Origin: Martinezella calliandrae | GTDB taxonomy: Bacteria; Pseudomonadota; Alphaproteobacteria; Rhizobiales; Rhizobiaceae | Assembly (NCBI RefSeq): GCF_030272695.1 | Contig: NZ_JARFYN010000026.1 | Span: 1 to 64,000 of the forward strand | Reading direction: 5' to 3' | DNA length: 64,000 nucleotides | Part shown: positions 15,088-24,443 of the stretch, one piece after another | How positions within the stretch are numbered: position 1 is the first letter of the stretch | Layout of the letters: the number at the start of each line of letters is the position of its first letter | Notes under the pieces: generated by a model | Databases searched by the model: none | What the model was told of the DNA's origin: nothing | Seen by the model: only the letters and a program-made list of their open reading frames with translations | Made by a program: the position numbers and the translations under genes

Positions 15088-17613
15088 GTGCCAACATTTT
15101 CGCCTAGTCTTGAGAAGGCGCTGCATCAGGCACTGACCTACGCGAACGAGCGGCATCACGAATATGCCACGCTGGAACATCTGCTATTGGCTTTGGTGGA
15201 CGACGCCGATGCCGCAGCTGTCATGGGCGCGTGCAATGTTGATCTCGACGCGCTCCGTAAGACGCTGACTGAATACGTCGATAATGAACTTTCAAATTTG
15301 ATCACTGGTTATGACGAGGACTCGAAGCCCACATCCGGCTTCCAGCGCGTCATCCAGCGTGCCGTTATCCATGTCCAATCCTCCGGCCGCGAGGAAGTGA
15401 CAGGTGCCAACGTTCTCGTAGCGATCTTCGCCGAGCGGGAAAGCCATGCGGCCTTTTTCCTGCAGGAGCAGGAAATGACCCGTTACGATGCGGTCAACTA
15501 TATCTCTCACGGCATCGGCAAGCGCCCGGGTTCGTCCCAGACCCGCACGCCGCGCGGCGCCGAGGATAGTGAAGCCGAAAGCAAGCCGACCTCCCGCGGC
15601 GAGCAGGAAGAGGGCAACAACAAGAAGCAGCAGGATGCGCTGAAGGCCTACTGCGTCAACCTCAACGAGAAGGCCAAGAGCGGCAAGATCGACCCGCTGA
15701 TCGGCCGCAATTCCGAAGTCAGCCGCACCATCCAGGTCCTGTGCCGCCGTTCGAAGAACAATCCGCTCTATGTCGGCGACCCTGGCGTCGGCAAGACGGC
15801 GATCGCAGAAGGTCTTGCCAAGCGCATCGTCGAGGGCAAGGTTCCCGAAGCTTTGGCCGACGCAACGATCTTTTCGCTCGACATGGGCACGCTGCTGGCC
15901 GGCACCCGCTATCGCGGCGATTTCGAAGAGCGCCTGAAGCAGGTCGTCAAGGAGCTGGAAGAATATCCGGGCGCGGTGCTGTTCATCGACGAGATCCATA
16001 CCGTCATCGGCGCTGGCGCCACCTCCGGCGGCGCGATGGATGCGTCGAACCTTTTGAAGCCGGCTCTGTCCTCGGGCGCCATCCGTTGCATCGGCTCGAC
16101 CACCTATAAGGAATACCGTCAGTTCTTCGAGAAGGATCGGGCACTCGTCCGCCGCTTCCAAAAGATCGACGTCAATGAGCCGAGCATCGAGGATGCCATC
16201 GAAATCATGAAGGGCCTGAAGCCCTATTTCGAAGAGTATCATCACCTGCGCTATTCGAACGACGCCATCAAGACGGCGGTCGAATTGTCGGCTCGCTATA
16301 TCTCCGACCGCAAGCTGCCGGACAAGGCGATCGACGTGATCGACGAAACGGGAGCCGCGCAAATGCTGCTGCCGCCGTCCAAGCGTCGTAAGCTGATCAC
16401 CGAAAAGGAGATCGAGGCAACAATCGCCACGATGGCCCGCATCCCCCCGAAGACGGTATCCAAGGACGACGAGATGGTTCTTGCCAATCTCGAGCAGGAA
16501 CTGCGTTCGGTGGTTTACGGCCAGGACACGGCCATCGAAGCTCTTTCGACTTCGATCAAGCTCGCGCGTGCGGGCCTGCGCGAACCGAACAAGCCGATCG
16601 GCTGCTACGTCTTCTCCGGCCCGACCGGCGTCGGCAAGACGGAAGTCGCCAAGCAGCTTGCTTTGTCGCTGGGCGTCGAGCTGCTGCGGTTCGACATGTC
16701 CGAATATATGGAGCGTCACACGGTCTCCCGTCTGCTCGGCGCACCTCCCGGCTATGTCGGCTTCGATCAGGGCGGTCTGCTGACCGATGGTGTCGATCAG
16801 CATCCGCATAGTGTCGTGCTGCTCGACGAAATCGAGAAGGCGCATCCGGATATCTTCAATATCCTGTTGCAGGTCATGGACCATGGCGCACTGACCGACC
16901 ACAACGGCAAGAAGATCGACTTCCGTAACGTCATCCTGATCATGACGACCAATGCGGGCGCATCGGAAATGGCCAAGGCTGCTATCGGCTTCGGCTCATC
17001 CAAGCGTACGGGCGAGGATGAAGAGGCTCTCAACCGGCTCTTCACACCGGAATTCCGTAACCGCCTGGATGCGACCATTCCGTTCGCAGCGCTGCCGACC
17101 ACTGTCATCCATAAGGTCGTGCAGAAGTTCATCATGCAGCTTGAGGCTCAGCTTTCCGAACGGAACGTGACCTTCGACCTGCACGAGGACGCGATCGCTT
17201 GGCTGTCCGAAAAGGGTTACGACGACAAGATGGGTGCCCGTCCGCTGGCGCGCGTCATTCAGGAAAACATCAAGAAGCCGCTGGCGAACGAAATCCTCTT
17301 CGGCAAGCTGAAGAAGGGTGGCGTCGTCAAGGTCACTGTCGGCAAGAAGGAAGACGGCACGACCGGTATCCTGCTCGACTCGATCGCCGATACCGCGCCG
17401 ATCCGGCCGAAGCCGGAAGCCGAAGTGGTGGACGCCGTGGTTGAGGTGGACGAGGATGACGGCGATACCGTCAAGACCAGAAGCCGTGTCGGCAAGGCCG
17501 GCACCGCTTCCGACGCTCGCCGATCGCCGAAGACGCCGTCCTCTGCCGGCGACGGGCATGAAGGCAAGTCGCCACGCAAGGGCAGCGCCGTACCGAAGGT
17601 GCCGCGTAAGTAA
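15088..17613 (+). CDS. clpA: ATP-dependent Clp protease ATP-binding subunit ClpA
   Basis: This 841-residue AAA+ unfoldase is the partner of ClpP and ClpS. The N-domain (residues about 1-145, starting VPTFSPSLEKALHQAL) binds ClpS. AAA-1 has Walker A GDPGVGKTAIAEG and Walker B VLFIDEIHTVIGAG. AAA-2 has Walker A GPTGVGKTEVAKQ and Walker B VVLLDEIEKAHPDIFN. The GTG at 15088 is the start, with TGAGGA 7 bases upstream. After the D2 small domain the protein carries an unusually long, acidic-then-basic tail of about 75 residues (VVEVDEDDGD, then Ser/Pro/Lys-rich to KVPRK). This is not part of the conserved fold. Confidence 0.97.
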   Translation: MPTFSPSLEKALHQALTYANERHHEYATLEHLLLALVDDADAAAVMGACNVDLDALRKTLTEYVDNELSNLITGYDEDSKPTSGFQRVIQRAVIHVQSSGREEVTGANVLVAIFAERESHAAFFLQEQEMTRYDAVNYISHGIGKRPGSSQTRTPRGAEDSEAESKPTSRGEQEEGNNKKQQDALKAYCVNLNEKAKSGKIDPLIGRNSEVSRTIQVLCRRSKNNPLYVGDPGVGKTAIAEGLAKRIVEGKVPEALADATIFSLDMGTLLAGTRYRGDFEERLKQVVKELEEYPGAVLFIDEIHTVIGAGATSGGAMDASNLLKPALSSGAIRCIGSTTYKEYRQFFEKDRALVRRFQKIDVNEPSIEDAIEIMKGLKPYFEEYHHLRYSNDAIKTAVELSARYISDRKLPDKAIDVIDETGAAQMLLPPSKRRKLITEKEIEATIATMARIPPKTVSKDDEMVLANLEQELRSVVYGQDTAIEALSTSIKLARAGLREPNKPIGCYVFSGPTGVGKTEVAKQLALSLGVELLRFDMSEYMERHTVSRLLGAPPGYVGFDQGGLLTDGVDQHPHSVVLLDEIEKAHPDIFNILLQVMDHGALTDHNGKKIDFRNVILIMTTNAGASEMAKAAIGFGSSKRTGEDEEALNRLFTPEFRNRLDATIPFAALPTTVIHKVVQKFIMQLEAQLSERNVTFDLHEDAIAWLSEKGYDDKMGARPLARVIQENIKKPLANEILFGKLKKGGVVKVTVGKKEDGTTGILLDSIADTAPIRPKPEAEVVDAVVEVDEDDGDTVKTRSRVGKAGTASDARRSPKTPSSAGDGHEGKSPRKGSAVPKVPRK

Positions 17614-17640
17614 TCGGCGACTGATCGCCTCAAAAAATAA

Positions 17641-17673
17641 AACGGCTGCATTGGCGACAGTGCAGCCGTTTTC
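17641..17673. terminator. Bidirectional terminator between clpA and the HIT gene
   Basis: AACGGCTGCA (17641-17650) pairs with TGCAGCCGTT (17661-17670). TTTC follows on the plus side, and an A-rich run precedes it, which becomes a T-run on the minus strand. It can serve clpA and the minus-strand ridA-HIT operon. Confidence 0.85.
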
Positions 17674-17739
17674 ATATGCTTAAGAGGTATATCAAGAGGT
17701 ATATCTCATAAAGGGATTTAGGGACTATTCGGCTTGAGA

Positions 17740-18168
17740 TCAGCGCAGAAGCTCGATGATCTTCTTGGCATTCTGAGCCAACACTGCGCCATCTTCCATC
17801 TTGCCCGCATGTGGCTTCAAGGCGATGCCCTCATGGCGTGGGATGACGTGGAAATGCAGGTGGAATATCGTCTGGCCCGCGGCCGGCTCGTTGAACTGGG
17901 CGATATAGACGCCATCCGCATCGAAAGCTTCCTGAACCGCGACCGCGACTTTCTGGACCGTCGTGATCAGATGCGGCAGGGCGCTCGGATCGGCATCGAG
18001 AATGTTGCGCGAAGGTGATGTCGGCAGCACCAGCGTATGGCCTGGCGCCTGCGGCATGACATCCATGATAGCGACGGTGTGCTCGTCCTCATAGACACGA
18101 TAGGACGGGATTTCGCCTTTCAGGATCTTCGCGAAAATATTGTTGGCATCATAGGCGGGGCTGGTCAT
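17740..18168 (-). CDS. HIT family protein (histidine triad nucleotide hydrolase/transferase)
   Basis: This 142-residue cytosolic protein starts MTSPAYDANNIFAKILKGEI. The active-site triad motif is HLHFHVIPR (HxHxH) near residue 105. The N-terminal IFAKILKGEIPS and DVMPQAPGHTLVLP are typical of HinT-type enzymes, which hydrolyse purine nucleoside phosphoramidates or related substrates. The ATG at 18168 has GAGGAGA about 7 bases upstream; a longer frame upstream is not supported. It lies 41 bases downstream of the GNAT gene on the same strand, probably the last gene of the ridA operon. Confidence 0.93.
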   Translation of the reverse strand: MTSPAYDANNIFAKILKGEIPSYRVYEDEHTVAIMDVMPQAPGHTLVLPTSPSRNILDADPSALPHLITTVQKVAVAVQEAFDADGVYIAQFNEPAAGQTIFHLHFHVIPRHEGIALKPHAGKMEDGAVLAQNAKKIIELLR

Positions 18169-18209
18169 CCAGGGTCTCCTCGTCTTCCGATTATAGTTCT
18201 CCAGAACAG

Positions 18210-19397
18210 CTAGATATCTTGCCGCTCGCCTTTGCGGAAGGGGCTGTGCTCGGTCAGGATCTCGCTCATCTCCTCCACTTGCTGGCGTTCGTGCTTGAGG
18301 TAGTCGGAAACGGCGCGGCGCAGGCCCTGATGGCCGATATAGTGCGCCGAATGCGTAATGACCGGCAGGTAGCCGCGAGCAAGTTTGTGTTCGCCTTGCG
18401 CACCGGCTTCGACCCGCTTCAGCCCCTTGGCCAGCGCGAAATCGATCGCCTGATGATAGCAGACTTCGAAGTGCAGGAAGGGATGATCCTCGATGCAGCC
18501 CCAATGCCTGCCATAGAGCGTTTCGCCGCCGATGAAGTTGATGGCGCCGGCGATATAGCGGCCTGCGCGCTTCGCCATGACCAGCAGGACATCGTCGGCC
18601 ATCCGCTCGCCGATCAGCGAGTAAAATTTGCGGGTAAGGTAAGGCCGGCCCCATTTACGGCTGCCGGTGTCCATATAGAAGGTAAAGAACTGATCCCAGA
18701 CGCGCTCGGTGAGGTCGCCGCCGGTCAGCCAGTCGATGCTGATGCCACCTTCGAGAGCGGCGCGGCGCTCCTTTTTCAGCGCCTTGCGCTTGCGCGACGC
18801 CAGCGTTTCCAGGAAGGCGTCATGATCGGCATAGCCCTCGTTGATGAAGTGGAACTGCTGATCGGTACGGTGCAGATAGCCGTCGCCTTCGAAGACGCCA
18901 ATCTCGTCATCCGGCAGAAAGGTGATGTGGGCGGAGGAGACGCCGAGCTGCCGGGTCACTTCCTTCAGGCTTTCGGCCAGTGCCGGCTGAATCATCTTGC
19001 GATCTGCGCCTTCGGCAACAAGCAGGCGCGGGCCGGTCGCCGGCGTGAAGGGAATGGAACATTGCAGCTTCGGGTAATAGCGGCCGCCGGCACGTTCGAA
19101 GGCATCGGCCCAGCCATGATCGAAGACGTATTCGCCCTGGCTGTGGTTCTTGAGATAGCCGGCGACAGCGCCGATCAATTCGCCGCTGTCGGTTTCGAGC
19201 AGCAGGTGATTGCCGAGCCAGCCGGTTTTGTCGGTAGCCGAGCCTGACTCCTCGAGTGACGATAGGAAGGCATGCGAAACAAAGGGGTTGTAAGGCAGCA
19301 CCGTGCCCGCCCTCGATGCCCCGGCGAGCTTCGACCAGCTCTCCGGTGCGATGTTCTTGAAGGAACGTTCTACGCGAATGGATAATTCGTCTGTCAT
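18210..19397 (-). CDS. GNAT/FemAB-like N-acyltransferase (DUF482 family)
   Basis: This 395-residue protein starts MTDELSIRVERSFKNIAPES. It shows the segments NPFVSHAFLSSLEESGSA, a central HITFLPDDEIG, and the C-terminal RYIAGAINFIGGETLYGRHWG followed by HFEVCYHQAIDFALAKGL. These identify the DUF482 family, sometimes named peptidogalycan biosynthesis protein, whose fold is related to GNAT and FemAB aminoacyl transferases. Substrate and acyl donor are not established. Its start overlaps the stop of the glycerophosphodiesterase gene by ATGA, so the two are co-translated. It has no signal peptide. Confidence 0.88.
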   Translation of the reverse strand: MTDELSIRVERSFKNIAPESWSKLAGASRAGTVLPYNPFVSHAFLSSLEESGSATDKTGWLGNHLLLETDSGELIGAVAGYLKNHSQGEYVFDHGWADAFERAGGRYYPKLQCSIPFTPATGPRLLVAEGADRKMIQPALAESLKEVTRQLGVSSAHITFLPDDEIGVFEGDGYLHRTDQQFHFINEGYADHDAFLETLASRKRKALKKERRAALEGGISIDWLTGGDLTERVWDQFFTFYMDTGSRKWGRPYLTRKFYSLIGERMADDVLLVMAKRAGRYIAGAINFIGGETLYGRHWGCIEDHPFLHFEVCYHQAIDFALAKGLKRVEAGAQGEHKLARGYLPVITHSAHYIGHQGLRRAVSDYLKHERQQVEEMSEILTEHSPFRKGERQDI

Positions 19398-20125
19398 GAA
19401 ATGAGGGAAGGGCTCTCTCTGGGATCAAAACCTTCGAAGGTCATCTGGTCAGCGTTGGCAAATGTTTGTTTGCGGGCCGCTTCGTCGCGCACGGTCCAAG
19501 TGATGACCGGTATACCGCGCTGGCGTTGCGCCGTGATGAACGGGTTCGGCAGGTGGCCATAGAAATACGAAATGAAGTCTAGCCCAAGCTGCATGGCTTC
19601 GTCATGCTTAAAAAACGTCTCGGGCTCATTTCCATCCGCCGTCAGGCCGATCGGGTAGGGTGTATCAAGCGCCTTCAGGTCCTTGAGCAGCCAGTGATCG
19701 AAGCTCATAAGCGCCACATGGCCCTTATAGCCTTCCAGCACTTCGAGCACGGATTCTGCAAAGCCGTCATCATCGCCCTCGCGGCCTTTGAGTTCGAGCA
19801 CGATCGGCACCTTGCCGTCGCAGAGATTGAGAAGCTGTTTCAGTGTTGGGACCTTGTCCTTGGTGCCGCCGATTGAAAGCAGGCCGAGCTCGGCCGAAGT
19901 GCGGTCGCGAAGCTCGCCGGGAAGATTGCAGACGCGTTGCAGATCATCGTCATGAAAGACGACCGGGACGCCGTCGGCGGCATAATGCAGATCGCATTCG
20001 ATGGAAAAGCCCGCCTCGATCGCGCGCCCAAAGGCCGACAGCGTGTTTTCCCAAACCTGCCTGTTCATGTCGTGATAGCCGCGATGAGCGACCGGACGTT
20101 CGGTAAGCCAGGCAATCTTATTCAT
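19394..20125 (-). CDS. Glycerophosphodiester phosphodiesterase family protein
   Basis: This 243-residue GDPD-type TIM barrel starts MNKIAWLTERPVAHRGYHDM. The catalytic HRG is at residues 14-16, the ENTLSAF segment carries the metal-binding Glu, and IECDLHYAADGVPVVFHDD holds the ECD metal ligands and second histidine. It would hydrolyse glycerophosphodiesters to glycerol-3-phosphate and an alcohol. There is no signal peptide, so it would be cytosolic. The start ATG shares one base with the ridA stop codon, and the stop overlaps the GNAT start. Confidence 0.92.
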   Translation of the reverse strand: MNKIAWLTERPVAHRGYHDMNRQVWENTLSAFGRAIEAGFSIECDLHYAADGVPVVFHDDDLQRVCNLPGELRDRTSAELGLLSIGGTKDKVPTLKQLLNLCDGKVPIVLELKGREGDDDGFAESVLEVLEGYKGHVALMSFDHWLLKDLKALDTPYPIGLTADGNEPETFFKHDEAMQLGLDFISYFYGHLPNPFITAQRQRGIPVITWTVRDEAARKQTFANADQMTFEGFDPRESPSLIS

Positions 20126-20592
20126 TATGCAATTTCCATGATGGCATCGACTTCGACGGCGGCATTGAGCGGCAGCGCCGCCATGCCGACAGCGGCGCGC
20201 GCATGCTTGCCGGCGTCGCCCAGTACATTTGCCAGAAGATTGGAGGCGCCGTTGATCACAAGATGTTGTTCGACGAATTCGGGCGCCGAAGCGACGAAGC
20301 CGTTCAGCTTTACGAGGCGCTTGATGCGGCCGAGGTCGCCGCCCAAAGCGGCCTTCGCCTGGGCGAGGATATTGATGGCGCAAAGCTCGGCAGCGCGTTG
20401 GCCGCCGGCGACATCGACATCCTTGCCGAGATGGCCGGTGATGGCGAGCCTGCCATTTTCCATGGGCAACTGCCCGGACAGATAAAGAAGATTGCCGCTG
20501 ATGACATAGGGTAGATAGTTGGCGGCCGGCGCGGCAGCCTGTGGCAGGACGATGCCAAGCTCGTTCAGACGGCCCTCGATAGCGTCGGACAT
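20125..20592 (-). CDS. RidA/YjgF/YER057c/UK114 family protein
   Basis: This is a 155-residue member of the RidA superfamily starting MSDAIEGRLNELGIVLPQAA. It has the conserved stretch LYLSGQLPMENGRLAITGHLG, then GDAGKHARAAVGMAALPLNA with the Arg that binds the carboxylate of imine substrates. RidA proteins deaminate reactive enamine/imine intermediates from PLP enzymes. This longer form (about 155 residues rather than 130) belongs to a different subgroup from canonical RidA. The ATG at 20592 has GGAG 6 bases before it; an ATG at 20598 is adjacent to that site. It is the first gene of the minus-strand operon. Confidence 0.9.
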   Translation of the reverse strand: MSDAIEGRLNELGIVLPQAAAPAANYLPYVISGNLLYLSGQLPMENGRLAITGHLGKDVDVAGGQRAAELCAINILAQAKAALGGDLGRIKRLVKLNGFVASAPEFVEQHLVINGASNLLANVLGDAGKHARAAVGMAALPLNAAVEVDAIMEIA

Positions 20593-20729
20593 TTTCATCT
20601 CCGTTTTGTTGTAAAATCTTCAAAAATCCGGCATCAAGGCCAAATTCCCGTGATCGGGGGGTCGACAGCCTCGTTTTTAGCCGAATGCGTTCATATAACA
20701 TCACGTGCGAGTCCAACAGGAGATAATGA

Positions 20730-21557
20730 ATGTTCCGCTCGAGTCTTGCCGCCGTTGTTGTTTCGAGTTTGGGCGTCGCGTCTCTTTGGGTATCGGCTGC
20801 CCAAGCGGCCGGTCCGAGTGGGTTGATCGCCCATCGCGCCGTCTACGATCTCGAACTGAAGGACGCCTCTGACCGTTCCGGCATCGCTGGCATGTTCGGC
20901 CGTATGGTCTACGAGTTCGACGGCTCGGATTGCACCGGCTTCACCACCAATTTCCGTTTCGTCACGCGGATCGACACGGGCGATTCAACGCGTGTCAGCG
21001 ACCAGCAGACGACCACGTTCGAAGATCTCGCCAAGCGGGTATTCCGCTTCGAAACCAAGTCCTACACCGACGATCAGCTCGACAAGGACGTGCGCGGCGC
21101 GGCGGCGGACGATCAAAAGGGCATCAAGGTCAACCTGACCCAGCCAAAGGCCAAGCAAGTCGAGCTCATCCAAAGCCGTTTTCCGACGGAACATATGCTC
21201 GACATCATCCATAATGCCAAGCTGGGCAAGAATTTCTTCGAGGCCGAGGTTTTCGACGGCTCCGACGATGGCGACAAGTCGTTGATCGCAACCACCATTG
21301 TCGGCAAACAGGCGGCGCCCTCAACCGACGATCCCGATGCGGACAAGGCCGGCGCCTTCGCCAAGACGCCGTACTGGCCGGTGACCGTTGCCTATTTCAA
21401 CGACAAGTCCAAGGGCGACGCCGTTCCGGTCTACCGCATGTCGTTCAAGCTCTATGAAAACGGCATTACCCGCGACCTCACCATGGACTACGGCGATTTC
21501 GTGCTGACCGGCAAGCTCTCCAAGCTTGAGGTGCTCGACACCAAGGCCTGCCAATAG
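20730..21557 (+). CDS. eipB: EipB-type cell envelope integrity protein (DUF1849)
   Basis: This 275-residue periplasmic protein has the signal peptide MFRSSLAAVVVSSLGVASLW with likely cleavage after AQA. The mature region contains LIAHRAVYDLELKDA and alternating beta-strand sequence. Two cysteines are present: one in DGSDCTGF (around residue 70) and one at the extreme C-terminus (TKACQ). In EipB of Brucella these positions form the disulfide that closes the beta-spiral structure. EipB is needed for envelope integrity; that is family knowledge. It is divergent from ridA and followed by 222 bases without a gene before telA. Confidence 0.9.
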   Translation: MFRSSLAAVVVSSLGVASLWVSAAQAAGPSGLIAHRAVYDLELKDASDRSGIAGMFGRMVYEFDGSDCTGFTTNFRFVTRIDTGDSTRVSDQQTTTFEDLAKRVFRFETKSYTDDQLDKDVRGAAADDQKGIKVNLTQPKAKQVELIQSRFPTEHMLDIIHNAKLGKNFFEAEVFDGSDDGDKSLIATTIVGKQAAPSTDDPDADKAGAFAKTPYWPVTVAYFNDKSKGDAVPVYRMSFKLYENGITRDLTMDYGDFVLTGKLSKLEVLDTKACQ

Positions 21558-21779
21558 GTTTTGTGTAGGCGCAGCCCACAAAGCAGATTCTCCGTCATAA
21601 AACCGTGTTCGAAGTTTCACTATTCTGTGAAGCGTTCGGCACGCGGTGAATGAGTCATTCGTCCCGCCGTGCCCATCTGGAATTGTAGCGGGCCGCGCGG
21701 GCCGCGTCGTTTATCGTCGCAATAATCGGCTGGTGTTTCGCAGACGGGTCCCGTGTTGATAGACGAGAGAGTACGACCG

Positions 21780-22859
21780 ATGGCCAATACCGATCTCGCC
21801 CCTACCTCCAATGCTGCTCTGCCGGTTGTCACTGCCGATCCGGCAGAGATCGCCCGCATCGGCGATACCATCGATCTGAACGATCGCGCCGGCATTTCCG
21901 TTTATGGCGACCGCGCTCAGCAGTCGGTCTCCGACTATTCCGACAGGATTCTCCGCGAAGTCCGCAATCGGGATCTTGGCGAAGTCGGCAAGCTTTTGAC
22001 TGATATCATCATCAAATCGAAGAGGCTCGACCCGGCGTCGCTGAAGGACGAGGGTTTCCTTTCCAGGATGTTCTCATCATTCAAGGCGAGGCTCGAACGC
22101 TTCAAGGAGGAGTTCGAGGATGTGGCCGGCCAGATCGACCGCATCGGCCTCGAGCTCGACCGGCATAAGGATACGCTCCGCCGCGATATCGCACTTCTCG
22201 ACGATCTCCATGAGGAGACGAAGCAGTCCATCCTGAAGCTCGACGCCTATGTCGAGGCTGGCAAGACCTTCGCCGAGCGATTTCGCAGTGTCGAACTGCC
22301 GAGGCTGAAAACTGCCGCCGACGCAGCCGCGGCCAATCCCGGCGGTGGCATGCTGGAGGCGCAGACCTATCAGGACAGCCTGCAAGCCCTCGACCGGCTG
22401 GAGAAGCGGGTGTTTTACCTGCAGCAGGCGCGCCAGCTCGGCATTCAGCAATTGCCGCAGATCCGCATCGTGCAGGCAGGCGACGAGACGCTGATCGAAA
22501 ACCTGCAGGCGACGTCGGCGCTGACGGTGCCGGCCTGGAAGCAGAAGATGGTGATCTTACTCGGGCTGTCGCGACAGAAATCGGCGCTTGAGCTGCAGAA
22601 GAGCGTCACCGACGCCACCAATGACATGATCCGCCAGGCATCCGAGATGATGAAAGATCAGGCGATCGCGATCGAAAAGCAATCGCAACGCGGCATCGTC
22701 GATATCGATACGCTTTCCGCCGCCAACCGTGACTTGATCGACACGATCAACGGTGTCCTTAAGGTGCAGGAGGAGGGCCGCAGGAAGCGGGCCGAGGCCG
22801 AGCAGCAGATGGAGAAAATGACCATCGAACTCAAGAAGGCGATGATCGAGGCACTATGA
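21780..22859 (+). CDS. TelA/KlaA family protein (toxic anion resistance)
   Basis: This 359-residue, highly charged, mostly helical cytosolic protein starts MANTDLAPTSNAALPVVTAD. It shows the TelA core: FKARLERFKEEFEDVAGQID, the coiled segment DTLRRDIALLDDLHEETKQS, then VPAWKQKMVILLGLSRQKSA and the final helix with ALELQKSVTDATNDM. TelA proteins were named for tellurite resistance, but they are now seen as a core of stress-response loci linked with XpaC. The ATG at 21780 is preceded by a GAGAGAG stretch, somewhat far upstream. It is the first gene of a four-gene locus and overlaps the next gene by ATGA. Confidence 0.93.
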   Translation: MANTDLAPTSNAALPVVTADPAEIARIGDTIDLNDRAGISVYGDRAQQSVSDYSDRILREVRNRDLGEVGKLLTDIIIKSKRLDPASLKDEGFLSRMFSSFKARLERFKEEFEDVAGQIDRIGLELDRHKDTLRRDIALLDDLHEETKQSILKLDAYVEAGKTFAERFRSVELPRLKTAADAAAANPGGGMLEAQTYQDSLQALDRLEKRVFYLQQARQLGIQQLPQIRIVQAGDETLIENLQATSALTVPAWKQKMVILLGLSRQKSALELQKSVTDATNDMIRQASEMMKDQAIAIEKQSQRGIVDIDTLSAANRDLIDTINGVLKVQEEGRRKRAEAEQQMEKMTIELKKAMIEAL

Positions 22860-24436
22860 GCGGCATGATGATCCGCACATTTCTCACCGGCCTGGCGCTG
22901 ACGGCGGCCCTTGCCCTCACGGGCTGCAATTCCGGCATGGGACAGAAGTTCTCGATCGTCTCCGGTTCGGAAAATACGGTTATCCAGCCAATCGTCGAAG
23001 AGTTCTGCCAACAGAAGGGCGCGACCTGCAGCTTCACCTACGAAGGTACGCTCGATATCGGGTTGGCGCTAAAGAGCGACAAAGGTGTCGAAGAGGATGC
23101 CGTCTGGCCGGCATCGAGCGTCTGGGTCGATATGTTTGATATCAAACGCCGCGTGAAGTCGCTGACATCGGTCGCGCAGATGCCGGTCATTCTCGGTGTG
23201 CGCAAATCCAAGGCCGAGGCGCTCGGCTGGATCGGCAAGCCGGTCTATATGAAGGACATATTGGCGGCGGTAAAGAACGGCTCGCTGACGTTTCTCATGA
23301 CCTCGGCAACCCAGTCCAATTCAGGTGCCAGCGCCTATCTGGCCATGCTTTCGAGCGCGCTCGGCGACAAGCCCGTCGTCGAGCCGGGCGATCTCGACAA
23401 GCCGGATGTCCAAGGCACCGTCAGGGCATTGCTTGCCGGGGTCGAACGCTCGTCCGGTTCGTCCGGCTGGCTTGCGGATCTCTACACGGGATCCGCCAGC
23501 AAGGGCACGCTCTATGACGCCATGTGGAATTACGAGGCGGTGCTGAAGGAAACCAATGACAAGCTCGTTGGCATGGGCAAGGAGCCGCTTTACGCGATCT
23601 ATCCGGCCGACGGCGTAGCGATTGCGGATTCGCCGATCGGTTTTGTCGATCACGGACGCGGGCCAAAGGTCGAGAGCTTCTTTAACGAGCTTGTCGCCTA
23701 TCTGCGCTCCGCAGCAGTGCAGCAGCGCATTGCCGATACCGGCCGGCGCATTCCATTGGGAGGGGCCGCAGCCAAAGCGGACCCGAATTGGAATTTCGAT
23801 CCGACCCGGCTGGTGACGGCGATTCGCATGCCGGAGCCGGCCGTCATTCGTCAGGCGCTCGATCTTTATCAGAGCGCCTTGCGCAAGCCGTCGCTGACCG
23901 CCCTTTGCCTCGATTTTTCCGGCTCGATGGAGGGCAAGGGCGAAACGCAATTGCAAGCGGCCATGCAATTTCTGTTCAATCCGGATGAAACCGGCAGGGT
24001 GTTGGCGCAATGGACGCCGGCGGATCGCATCATGGTCGTTCCATTCGACAGCCGCGTGCGGACGACCTTTTTGGCAACGGGTGACCCGGCGCAACAAAAG
24101 GGCCTTGTAGACAAGGTGTCGCTGCAGCATGCCGGTGGCGGCACCGATATGTATGCTTGCGCAAGCAGGGCGCTTGGCCGCATGAGGGATACTCCAAACC
24201 TGTCATCCTATCTGCCGGCGATCGTCATCATGACTGACGGAAAATCCGAGGATGCGAGCCGCGAATTCCTCGACGAGTGGAAGGCTACTGATCCGCATGT
24301 GCCCGTTTTCGGCATCACCTTTGGCGATGCCGACAAGACACAACTCGATGCCCTGGCCAAGGCGACATCGGCGCGTGTATTCGATGGCAGGGATGATCTC
24401 GTCAGCGCGTTCCGCGCCGTGCGTGGTTACAACTAG
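22856..24436 (+). CDS. Lipoprotein with solute-binding-like domain fused to a VWA domain
   Basis: This 526-residue envelope protein has a lipoprotein signal peptide ending LALTGC, with lipidated Cys24 followed by Asn. Residues about 30-330 resemble an extracellular solute-binding protein (FSIVSGSENTVIQPIVEEF, VWPASSVWVDMF, YAIYPADGVAIADSP). Residues about 345-525 form a von Willebrand A domain with an intact metal-ion site: DFSGS (353-357), Thr430 in GGGTDMY, and Asp461 in IMTDGKS. It would be anchored to a membrane facing the periplasm. The fusion is unusual: the first half could sense a ligand and the second could make metal-dependent protein contacts. It overlaps telA by ATGA and is 7 bases ahead of the xpaC-like gene. 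Confidence 0.88.
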   Translation: MSGMMIRTFLTGLALTAALALTGCNSGMGQKFSIVSGSENTVIQPIVEEFCQQKGATCSFTYEGTLDIGLALKSDKGVEEDAVWPASSVWVDMFDIKRRVKSLTSVAQMPVILGVRKSKAEALGWIGKPVYMKDILAAVKNGSLTFLMTSATQSNSGASAYLAMLSSALGDKPVVEPGDLDKPDVQGTVRALLAGVERSSGSSGWLADLYTGSASKGTLYDAMWNYEAVLKETNDKLVGMGKEPLYAIYPADGVAIADSPIGFVDHGRGPKVESFFNELVAYLRSAAVQQRIADTGRRIPLGGAAAKADPNWNFDPTRLVTAIRMPEPAVIRQALDLYQSALRKPSLTALCLDFSGSMEGKGETQLQAAMQFLFNPDETGRVLAQWTPADRIMVVPFDSRVRTTFLATGDPAQQKGLVDKVSLQHAGGGTDMYACASRALGRMRDTPNLSSYLPAIVIMTDGKSEDASREFLDEWKATDPHVPVFGITFGDADKTQLDALAKATSARVFDGRDDLVSAFRAVRGYN

Positions 24437-24443
24437 GACAGCA

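Noticed and set aside
15292..16902. A 536-codon open frame antisense to clpA
   Set aside because: No family features; fully covered by the conserved ClpA reading frame.
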